A stretch of DNA of 47,789 nucleotides from positions 1-47,789 of the IMG/VR virus record IMGVR_UViG_3300032285_003623; one strand, written 5' to 3'. Position 1 is the first letter of the stretch. Each line of letters opens with the position of its first letter. This DNA comes from a virus. Below are positions 8,701 through 16,784 of the stretch, in pieces. The notes below the pieces were generated by a model. That model was not told where the DNA came from, searched no databases, and worked only from the letters and a program-made list of their open reading frames with translations. The translations under genes and the position numbers were made by a program.

Positions 8701-11700
8701 AATCCTAAGTTATTATCTGCTGTTCATGCAGCAAATAATGGAACACCGCTACCTCAACATATGGCAGGTGGAAAAATTGGTTTAACAAGAACAAGATATG
8801 GACTGCCAGCACCAACAGAAAAATACTGGAAGACAAGACTTAAAGAATATTTCCAATTTATAAATGATCCAAGATACGAAGAAAATATTCGTATGAGAAT
8901 GATTATGCTAGATGCAGCTGAATTAGCAGATCACATGTCTGTTTCTACTGCAATTGATATTGCAAAAAGTAATTTTGATGACGCTAAATATAAATCTCGT
9001 GGAAGCCAAGATGCATTTATTAGAATAAGACAAATGCAAACAGATATGCTTGAACAGCAATTTGGAGGAAGAGACGTATTAAGATTGGGTGTAGATGCAG
9101 GTGGTCAAGACACAGCAAGAAGCACTGCATTAAATAGAAACTTAAATTCTATTAGAAAATCTATGTTATTAAGAAAAGATTTTGCTTCTATTAAAGATTT
9201 AATTGAGGCAGTTCCAAAAACAACAGGAATAAATAGCCAGGGCGTTCCATATTTAAATGGAAACGTTAGAGGTCATTTAAGCAGAAGAGGAACAATTGCA
9301 GGCGGAGGATCAAGAGGATTCTTTGGAGTTGCTGCAGTAATGCCTCATTCGTTAAACGACTTGGCAGCTAAACTTCAACAAAGAGGATTACTTCCAGATA
9401 TTGTTCATGTAACACAATCAAAAGCAATTAGCGATTTTGAATCTATGATTGAAAAAACTGGCCTTGGAAAACATGTAACTGTAGAAGATATAGCCAAAAC
9501 ATTATCTCATGATACACGATTCCCATCAGCTGCTAATTTAGCAAAAGATCGTATAACGCCTCCAACAAAAGAACAAAGAAGCTTTACAAAAATGTTCATG
9601 GATGCAGTTGCATCTAATAAAAGATGGATGCCTAAAGGCGGTCAATTAATACTTCGTAACCTCGGAGGAATGATTGGCGGAACTATCCGTAGAGGAAAAA
9701 ATAATTATGGAATAATGAATAGTAATCTATTCATGGCTAAAAATCCACAAATTTATAATAGATCATCCCTAGGAATAAATCCAGAAAATTGGTTAAAGCA
9801 TGGAATGACAGAAGCAGAAATGCTTGCTGCACAAAGAGAGTTTGCTAAATATCCAAACGGACAAAAGCCTACTATTTATAATCCAGCAAAACCTGCTGGA
9901 AAGTTCCCACTTCCTGGTTCTTATTATCAAGATCTTGCAAATACTGATCCTCTTCATGGAGCTCTGCAAATTGGTAGATATCAAGGAGCTATGGGAATAA
10001 GAAGCCAACATGTGGCTCCAAGAGTTATTTATAGCAATCAATTAGGATTTATGAAAAGAGGAAGTGCTCCAGCTTTTGAAACTGGAACACTTGAATCTAG
10101 AGCTAGATCAGCATTATTTAATTATATGCAAGGAGATTATGCTGCTATAGATGATCCTGCAGTTCAATCATATTTATCAGCACTTAGAACAAAATTTACA
10201 GGAACACTACATCGTGGAGTAAAACATACATCAAGCCTGCCACCAGTTATTAGAGAATTAATAAATGCTGGAAGATGGGATGATTTAGTTGGTAAAGAAT
10301 TTATCATGCGTCGCTCTTCTTGGAGTACAAATAAAGATACAGCGGTTGGATTTGGCGATGTATTATTAACTGCAAATGTAAAAAATAGAAATGCAGTTCC
10401 TGCTTCACAGATTTTCCCAGAATTAACATTTAATACCCCTCAAGGCCCTGTAAAGGTCAACGAGAGCGAAGTATACATGGGAGGTAAGTTTAAGGTTGTA
10501 AGAGCCTCTAAGGGGCATCTACAGCTTCAGGCAGTATATGATGCAGCTCGTGAAAACGGCGGACCAGTAAACGCTGGAAGACCTTACCTTGTAGGAGAAA
10601 AAGGCCCAGAGTTATTTGTTCCTAAAAATAGTGGCGGAATAATTCCAGGATACGCTTTGGGTGGCAGAATAACTTCTGCTAAACATAACTATGGACTTAT
10701 GGGAACCATAGGTAAAGGTATTTTGGCACAAGGTCCAGGATTGGTTGGTTCTCTTTTAGGAGGAAAATTACTAAGCTCACTAGGAGTACCATACGGAGAT
10801 TTAATTGGAAGCATAGCTGGCTGGTCTGCTGGCGCAGCAGCTGGAGAAAAAGTATTAGGTCATTTTGCAAAAGGAGCTGTAGAAGCAGGGGCTAAAGCAG
10901 AAACAGCCGCAGCAAAAACTGGATTACTTGCAAGAGCTGGTAAACTTCTTCCCGATGTTTTAAAGGGCACAGTATTTGGAATAAGTAAATTAAATATTGC
11001 ACTGACAGTAGCATCAGTAGCAGCATCTGCAGCTTATAGTTCTTGGAAAAATCATAAAGAGACTTTAAGACTTCAAGCTTCAGCATTTGGATTATCTGCT
11101 GCAGCTGCTCAAAAAGCAGGACTTAAGTATAAAGATTTTAATCAAACGATTAAAGACGTAATGGAAAATGCAAAACTTTCTAAAGAGAATGGAAAAGGTT
11201 TATTTGAAAACTTTGCGTCATCTGGTACTGGATTAAATCTTACAATAACACAATACAAAGCTTTGAAAAAAGAAGTTCAAGCAACTTATGCAGATCAAAT
11301 CAAGTTATTCAATCAAAGTAAAAAATCAGATGTTAATAGTATTGCAGTAGAACTTAAAACTCAATTCATGGCTGCTGGAATGTCAGCAGAAGATGCAACA
11401 AAGAAAATTTATGCAATGATTGCAGCATCTAATAAACAAGCTCAATCAGGTTCTGCAACAATCGCAAATAAAGATTTTACTAACATTAAAACTCCAAAAG
11501 ATGTTGGAGTGGCTGGCGTAAAGGGATTTGATACAGCTTCCAGACTAGGTGATGTAACAGCACAAGCAGCAGCACTATATACAGCAATAAATGGAATTGA
11601 TACTGGAATTGCAGGAATTTCTGCAGAAGCAGAAAAAACTGCCAGAGCAGCTAACAAAACAGTTGATTCAGCACAAATTCAAGCAGATGCTATTAAAGCA

Positions 11701-14700
11701 CAGATGGAAGCTATTGGAACTGGCCACCAAAAGATTTCTCTTGATTTAATTAATGAGCTTGCTAAAACAAATCCAGCTATTCGTGAATTTGCAAGCACTC
11801 AAGATACAGTCTTAAGTTTATGGCAAAAAATTAGAATTGAAGCTCACGGATATACTGGTGATTTAACTCAATTAAATGCAGAACAAGTAGATGCGCTTTA
11901 TAAACTTCAAGCAGCAGTAGATGCTGGCGTTGCTGCAGCAACTGGTGCAAAAAATGGAATAATGGCAAAACAAACTGCAACATTAAAGGCAGATATAATA
12001 TTGCAAGAAAAATATGCCAAAGCAGCAATGGGACAATCTGTCAAATCTCAAATTAGTGCAAGAGATCAAATTGCATCACTACAAAAACAAATTGATGCAA
12101 ATAATAAACTTGCAGATGCAAGATTAAAAGCATTAGATGCAGCAAAAGCAGAATCTGATTTATCTAATCAAATTGCTAAAAAGCAGGCAGAATATCAGTC
12201 AGCCTTAGCAACTGGAAATACTGCACAAGCTCAACAGGCAAGCCTTGATATACAAGGACTTCAAAGCCAAATGCAATATGATGCACAACGCAAAAATATT
12301 CAAGATGCAACTACTGCAAAAAATGCTCCACTTGAAGCTCAAGTTGCTTCACTTCAAGCAAATCAACAAAAACTTTCAGATACAGCAGCTCTCGCAAGCG
12401 AAAATCTATCTAAGCTAAATACTAAAATAGGAAAAGAAAAAGAAGGTATTGATAATGTAAATACCGCTTTAGCAAATCTTAAGTTAGCATTAATTAATAA
12501 TAAAACAGATTTAGATGGATTAATGAAGAAATACCCAGATCTTTATAAGAGCCTACTTGGCAAATTAACAGAAGCTATGACCAATGAGGGATTAATTCCA
12601 AAGGGTGTTAAAAATGCTAATGATTATGCAGCTGAAGCATTTAAAACAATGAATGATGCATTTTCTAATTTTAGTGCAACAAATGTAACTATCGTTACGC
12701 AAAAAGCTATCTTAGATAAAAATGGTGGAAAAAATACACTTGATACTAGCCCATCAGTATTAGCGGCAAATGACAAGCTACCAAAAGCTGGAGACAGCGT
12801 AACTAGAGTAGACTCATCTGGAAAGAAAACAACAGTCACGCTAACACCAAAAGACCCTGGTGTTAGAAATCCAAATCTACCTCACCTTCCAGCTTCAGGA
12901 AAAGAAGGTTGGTTCCACTGGAATAAATTTACTTCAGGTCAAGAGGTAACTTCAAATGCAATTGCAGCAGCAGGAATAAAATCTCATACACCTTATCAAG
13001 GACTAGATGGCAACTGGTACGTTTGGATGGGTGAATCAACTGTTGGATTAGTATTTAAAGATAAAGGTGGTAAAAAACAGTTAGGTCAATGGTCTGCATT
13101 TAATGATAATGGGCAAGTTATTGCTTACGCTAAAGGTGGACAAATTGGAAACTATGATGGTGGAGGTAATGTAAAGGGCCCAGGAACTGCAACTTCAGAT
13201 TCAATACCTGCATACTTATCTAATGGAGAATATGTAATTCGTGCATCATCTGTATCTAAATACGGAAAAGATTTTTTTGATGGATTAAATACACAAAAAT
13301 TTGCAACAGGAGGACATGTTCAAAATTTTGTTAGTGGCGGAGCAGTTGTTGAAATTGGAAGAGCAATATTTAATTCTCTTAAAAATGTTCCTCATATCAT
13401 TGAAGCATTAAAGTTTTTAAAAATTGGAACACACAATTCAACTAATCCAAATTTAGCATCGTCTTTATTACATCCAAATGATTACGCTGCAGGAAAAGAA
13501 CAAACATTAGGTAATTTTACGCACTTTGCTTTAAACTCAGAATATCAAGCTAATCAAAGATATGGATCAAATACATATAAAACTAAATTAACTCCAGCCG
13601 CAATAGCTGCAATCTTAAAGAGCAAGGGTTTTGCAAATTCTTCTCAGATGGCAAAATTTGGATATCCATATGGAATGAATGGTGCAAAATTCTCAGATCA
13701 AGCCATACAAGATGCAATTAATGCAGGTTATATCGGAGCAAAATATGTTGTAGGAAATCCAAAAGTTGATCAATTCTCTAATTTCTTTACTGGAATAAAA
13801 GGACATCCACTAGGACAAATAAAGGGACACGCACTTGGCGGTATGATTCCAAAATTTGGATTTGGTGGATTCTTAGGACTTTTTGCAAAGAAGATTCCTT
13901 CAATAATGGCATCCTCTGCACTATGGCAAACAATGGAAGAAGGAGAAAAAGCACTTTCATTAAAATGGGGTGCAAATCAAAATGCTTCAGGATTCTCAAA
14001 ATGGTCTAGAGCTTTAGCAAGAGTTGCATATGATTCATTACAAGGTGGAGTCTCAGGATTACCATTTGGAGGCGGAGCAGGTTTTGTAGGAGGATCAGTT
14101 GCAGGTCTTGTAGAAGGTTTAGTTGGTCTAGCTAAAGATGGATCACAATTTGGAGTTAAGGGTGGATCACACTCCACAGATAAAGGATTTAGTGCTAAAA
14201 AAGAATTAGCAAATATGAGCATTGCTAACTCATTAAAGAATATTGCAGTCACTGCTGGACTATCAGTACCAATGGGATTTGCTGGGCATTTAGCTGGTCC
14301 TTTATTAAAGAAAATAACACAGCCAGCATTGAATAAGGTTGTATCATCAAATCTTGCACAAAAACTTACACCAAAAGATCTTTCTACATTAAGTAATACA
14401 CAATATAAAAAGCTTGTAAATTCTATATACAAAAGAAATAATTTAAAAGTAACAATTGGTAAAGATGAACACATCTTGCCAACATATACTCTAGGAAAAA
14501 CAAAATTTGCATTCCAGGGCAGTGGTCAGGACATAGCTGGACTTGCTGGTTCTGGGGTTGAAATTGTTCCAACTACACCTATAGGAATACTTCAAGCTGC
14601 TTTAAAGTTAAATCCAAAAGATAAAACATTAAAGTCATTATTAAATAATTTCAGTAAAAATAAGATTTCAGATAAAGAAATTAAATTCTTAGATAGTATG

Positions 14701-16101
14701 CTTGCCTCTGTTGCAATAAACAAGCGTGGTGGAGTATCTTCAATAGAAACAACTGATGGCTTTGCAATGCTATTAGCATCTTTAAACAAAAATAAAAATG
14801 CTCAAAAAATAATAACATATAAAACTAATAAATATTTAAATGCTGTAAAGAATAAAGATTTACTTAGAAAACAAGAAGCTGCAGCAGGAGCAGGAAATCC
14901 AAATTGGAATGATATTATTGCAGATCCTTCAACTGTTCCAGTAATACATTCAACTAAATTCCCAATAATTCGTGATAAGAGCGGTAATGTTGTTCTCAAT
15001 ACTTATGGAGATCATAATATGGGAACGGATCAAGCTTATCCAAGAGCTTCATTGCACTTTACATTAGAAGCACCAGTTCAATCTCATTTATTTGGACAGT
15101 GGGCACCTACACAAAATAAAATTGTTTCTCCTTTAAATTCAATGATAGCAGATAACGGGCTGCCTTATAATTTAAATTCAACAGATACTTGGTGGATGAG
15201 AAATCCAGGACAAGCCTTAAAGATATCAAATTCTAGTGTTATTAAACCTTTTACAGATATGATTGCTTATAGAAAAGAATTAATATCAAGAGGTTTAATA
15301 GATCCAAGTAAACTAACTCCACTTGTTGCTGTAGATCCTGCAACAAAAGAAATTTTACATGTAAATAAAAAACTTTATGGTTCTGTTGATAGACTGCAAA
15401 TATCTAGAATGCTTAAAGATTTAGATTTAGGGTATAGCGTAAAACCAGGAGAAGAAACTGCAGCATTAGATAGAATTGCAATGCAGCTTGCTAAAAAACA
15501 AATAGGTATAAATTCTAACCCAGTAAACCTAGAGCAACATGGACTTGGAAATACTGAAAGACAAAATTATATATACAAACTTTCAGATATGTTAGGTTTA
15601 AGTTCAGAAATTCATAGTGGTTCAGTTCCAGAAAGAGCTGAGTCAAGTTTTGCAAAAAATAATAAAGGTAATAGAGAAATACCATATGGAAGAGTAACCG
15701 ATAGTATTGAGGCATTAAGAATGCTTGCAGCTAACGGAGGGTTTGGCACTTATTTAAAGAGACTTCCAAATAAAGATGACTTTAATTGGGCACAAGGTGG
15801 ATTAATTAATATCCCTAAATTTGAAAATGGAATTAATATGGTCCCTGCAAATATGCTTGCTATGCTTCACAAAAATGAAGCAGTGGTTCCTGCTAACATG
15901 AATCCATTTAATCCTAACGCTAATAATGCTACAATGAGTGGAGCAACTTATAATATTACTAATAATATTAGCGGATATACAGGAGATATAAATCAACTTT
16001 CAGATGTTGTTACTAGAAAAACAATTACTGCAATTAAAACTATGGATTCTACCAATGCAAAAATGGTGGGAACCTCAAAGAATGTGAGTATTAGAGTATG
16101 A
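5737..16101 (+). CDS. Tape measure protein with embedded ADP-ribosyltransferase-like domain
   Basis: 3,454 residues, the largest gene here; it sets tail length and is normally ejected with the DNA. Residues ~180-500 match TP901-type tape measures (V-P-L-A-A-F-G-A-A ... A-M-K-E-G-G-I-D-A-S-S-G-A-N-A-L). A hydrophobic segment lies at ~535-573, others near 1,675-1,770, and a coiled coil at ~2,080-2,265. Familiar tape-measure pieces include V-G-E-K-G-P-E-L-F-V-P near 1,625 and S-D-S-I-P-A-Y-L-S-N-G-E-Y-V-I-R near 2,490. Residues ~1,455-1,592 look like an ADP-ribosyltransferase: R1493 in TLHRG, S-W-S (1528-1530) followed by A-x-x-F, and E-S-E (1576-1578) followed by G-x-K-F-K-V. Other unknown globular modules are separated by glycine linkers. 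Weak ribosome site; coupled to the chaperone stop. Confidence 0.9.
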   Translation: MAENNLTTFITANADFSSLRTQLAAVTAQLVKLQETTVGTNAKLGNQIAVMNKAFAETLRSTGQYSTHFVTLSSDVEKFGKNLDTGKLKLSQYFRVWQDHTQKSGGLIKNLAKQQVMLEQAIVQPLGKNAQGIMQYNVQVAKGLDEIKNKTALARQEASIMNKVMLDGSNQLINWGKNTQWAGRQLTVGLTVPLAAFGAAAQKAFLDANTEMVRLTKVYGGLAATSSSELAKVQKDVAATAKQMASSYGVAYKETIALAADMAATGKQGNDLIASTTQTTRLSVLGEIDRQSAMKATLAIQNTFKQNTDQLTQSIDFLNAVENQTSTSLQDLTDAIPKAGPVIQAMGGSVKDLALYLTAMKEGGIDASSGANALKSALASLVNPTKVATDMFAGFGIDLKGIVSKNAGDLTGTILNLQAALDTLDPLKKQQALEQLFGKFQFARMNALFSNLGKQGSQTLKVMDLMKASSQDLANVSSRELSMMTESASGKYKRALASVQADLAQVGKQFLTISTYVLRIVDGIVKFFDKLPAPIKTALGFLGGLTAVAGPLIMLTGVLGNFVGYVIKGVFHLKSLIKGGQGFKLLTPEIVAAMEAGKGLSTTFYNDAEATNILTAAVDTLTQSFNNLELRANAAKVAMNPAITTVANSVILPGQAAVESASGRVVDKNNPLAGKPYTRQMAHLIPAASEQPGTIFGVVPNPGPVNVRIGKNPQAYMNSDLPKIPGLTSINGVSTGIVAEEAAKWHAMTGALSMQSEAELKVLKTEVNATGTITKELAQSYQALLPEFTTITTLAAEETAAIVAEVQANKISVEAARAKIVALNAEVESMLATTTTQVASNLGRTANIETVPLTTQPAVDANGKSNMKELFHKGKVSTLVDKIARALGGVKTSGAGYSIHTTTPKFNTGGMIENFNAGKTQVSGPASIKYDDRMGSVPIGGYVLNQAASMDPRNAPLVAAASSTYNGGGQITALLTPKETVFGAGIQNNPKLLSAVHAANNGTPLPQHMAGGKIGLTRTRYGLPAPTEKYWKTRLKEYFQFINDPRYEENIRMRMIMLDAAELADHMSVSTAIDIAKSNFDDAKYKSRGSQDAFIRIRQMQTDMLEQQFGGRDVLRLGVDAGGQDTARSTALNRNLNSIRKSMLLRKDFASIKDLIEAVPKTTGINSQGVPYLNGNVRGHLSRRGTIAGGGSRGFFGVAAVMPHSLNDLAAKLQQRGLLPDIVHVTQSKAISDFESMIEKTGLGKHVTVEDIAKTLSHDTRFPSAANLAKDRITPPTKEQRSFTKMFMDAVASNKRWMPKGGQLILRNLGGMIGGTIRRGKNNYGIMNSNLFMAKNPQIYNRSSLGINPENWLKHGMTEAEMLAAQREFAKYPNGQKPTIYNPAKPAGKFPLPGSYYQDLANTDPLHGALQIGRYQGAMGIRSQHVAPRVIYSNQLGFMKRGSAPAFETGTLESRARSALFNYMQGDYAAIDDPAVQSYLSALRTKFTGTLHRGVKHTSSLPPVIRELINAGRWDDLVGKEFIMRRSSWSTNKDTAVGFGDVLLTANVKNRNAVPASQIFPELTFNTPQGPVKVNESEVYMGGKFKVVRASKGHLQLQAVYDAARENGGPVNAGRPYLVGEKGPELFVPKNSGGIIPGYALGGRITSAKHNYGLMGTIGKGILAQGPGLVGSLLGGKLLSSLGVPYGDLIGSIAGWSAGAAAGEKVLGHFAKGAVEAGAKAETAAAKTGLLARAGKLLPDVLKGTVFGISKLNIALTVASVAASAAYSSWKNHKETLRLQASAFGLSAAAAQKAGLKYKDFNQTIKDVMENAKLSKENGKGLFENFASSGTGLNLTITQYKALKKEVQATYADQIKLFNQSKKSDVNSIAVELKTQFMAAGMSAEDATKKIYAMIAASNKQAQSGSATIANKDFTNIKTPKDVGVAGVKGFDTASRLGDVTAQAAALYTAINGIDTGIAGISAEAEKTARAANKTVDSAQIQADAIKAQMEAIGTGHQKISLDLINELAKTNPAIREFASTQDTVLSLWQKIRIEAHGYTGDLTQLNAEQVDALYKLQAAVDAGVAAATGAKNGIMAKQTATLKADIILQEKYAKAAMGQSVKSQISARDQIASLQKQIDANNKLADARLKALDAAKAESDLSNQIAKKQAEYQSALATGNTAQAQQASLDIQGLQSQMQYDAQRKNIQDATTAKNAPLEAQVASLQANQQKLSDTAALASENLSKLNTKIGKEKEGIDNVNTALANLKLALINNKTDLDGLMKKYPDLYKSLLGKLTEAMTNEGLIPKGVKNANDYAAEAFKTMNDAFSNFSATNVTIVTQKAILDKNGGKNTLDTSPSVLAANDKLPKAGDSVTRVDSSGKKTTVTLTPKDPGVRNPNLPHLPASGKEGWFHWNKFTSGQEVTSNAIAAAGIKSHTPYQGLDGNWYVWMGESTVGLVFKDKGGKKQLGQWSAFNDNGQVIAYAKGGQIGNYDGGGNVKGPGTATSDSIPAYLSNGEYVIRASSVSKYGKDFFDGLNTQKFATGGHVQNFVSGGAVVEIGRAIFNSLKNVPHIIEALKFLKIGTHNSTNPNLASSLLHPNDYAAGKEQTLGNFTHFALNSEYQANQRYGSNTYKTKLTPAAIAAILKSKGFANSSQMAKFGYPYGMNGAKFSDQAIQDAINAGYIGAKYVVGNPKVDQFSNFFTGIKGHPLGQIKGHALGGMIPKFGFGGFLGLFAKKIPSIMASSALWQTMEEGEKALSLKWGANQNASGFSKWSRALARVAYDSLQGGVSGLPFGGGAGFVGGSVAGLVEGLVGLAKDGSQFGVKGGSHSTDKGFSAKKELANMSIANSLKNIAVTAGLSVPMGFAGHLAGPLLKKITQPALNKVVSSNLAQKLTPKDLSTLSNTQYKKLVNSIYKRNNLKVTIGKDEHILPTYTLGKTKFAFQGSGQDIAGLAGSGVEIVPTTPIGILQAALKLNPKDKTLKSLLNNFSKNKISDKEIKFLDSMLASVAINKRGGVSSIETTDGFAMLLASLNKNKNAQKIITYKTNKYLNAVKNKDLLRKQEAAAGAGNPNWNDIIADPSTVPVIHSTKFPIIRDKSGNVVLNTYGDHNMGTDQAYPRASLHFTLEAPVQSHLFGQWAPTQNKIVSPLNSMIADNGLPYNLNSTDTWWMRNPGQALKISNSSVIKPFTDMIAYRKELISRGLIDPSKLTPLVAVDPATKEILHVNKKLYGSVDRLQISRMLKDLDLGYSVKPGEETAALDRIAMQLAKKQIGINSNPVNLEQHGLGNTERQNYIYKLSDMLGLSSEIHSGSVPERAESSFAKNNKGNREIPYGRVTDSIEALRMLAANGGFGTYLKRLPNKDDFNWAQGGLINIPKFENGINMVPANMLAMLHKNEAVVPANMNPFNPNANNATMSGATYNITNNISGYTGDINQLSDVVTRKTITAIKTMDSTNAKMVGTSKNVSIRV

Positions 16102-16784
16102 CAATGACATTGCCTTTAGGGTCAGCTATCTATTTGGATAGCACATATAATGCTGCAACTCCAGTATGGAATGCAATATCTGAACATAATAGAGCACCAA
16201 TTTCTGTAGATGTAATGAGAATTGAAAAATCTCAAAGAATGGCAAATGGCACATTAAGAAAGATATTTATTGCAGATAAAAAAACAATAAGTACAAGCTG
16301 GACAATGCTGCCATCATACTCAACAATGACTGTTGACGGAAAATGGGGAGCACTTGATATTAAATCTTTTTATGAAAATCAAGGAAAAGGTGTAGTTAGA
16401 TTAAAGATTTCTCCTAATAATACCACAGACAGAGAACAAACTATTTATATGGCATTTACATCAGCTTCATTTACGATGGTCAAAAGAAATGTAAAGACTG
16501 GAACAACATTTAAAAATGCTACAGTAACTGCTATAAACTATGCAACTGGAGTAACAACATATACTGCATCAAATCAATTTGCAGCAGGAGACAAAGTCAC
16601 TATCACAGGTGCAACTTTTCCAGCATATAACGGAACTTTTACAATAGCATCTGCAACAACTACAGCATTTACTGTAGCTGGAACTGTAGCTGGAACACCA
16701 ACAACATCTAAAGCAGTAGCTGTTACAGCATTACCAGACGCACAAGAATTCTGGGACGTATCTATCACACTGGAAGAAGTATAA
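16098..16784 (+). CDS. Distal/minor tail protein with inserted beta domain
   Basis: 228 residues; ATG overlaps the tape-measure stop (ATGA). The outer parts (residues ~1-130 and the end, W-D-V-S-I-T-L-E-E-V) look like a distal-tail protein that links tube and tip. Residues ~135-215 differ: a Thr/Ala-rich beta segment (F-A-A-G-D-K-V-T-I-T-G-A ... Y-N-G-T-F-T-I-A) resembling small Ig-like or adhesion modules often spliced into tail proteins. The next gene starts on the last base of its stop codon. The tail location is clear from context; the exact part is inferred. Confidence 0.6.
   Translation: MTMTLPLGSAIYLDSTYNAATPVWNAISEHNRAPISVDVMRIEKSQRMANGTLRKIFIADKKTISTSWTMLPSYSTMTVDGKWGALDIKSFYENQGKGVVRLKISPNNTTDREQTIYMAFTSASFTMVKRNVKTGTTFKNATVTAINYATGVTTYTASNQFAAGDKVTITGATFPAYNGTFTIASATTTAFTVAGTVAGTPTTSKAVAVTALPDAQEFWDVSITLEEV

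Noticed and set aside
13977-14474. 165-residue open frame on the minus strand within the tape measure gene
   Set aside because: Lies wholly inside a well-supported gene, has no ribosome site or recognisable domain, and its Cys/Pro-rich text is what a mirrored Gly/Ala-rich gene gives.
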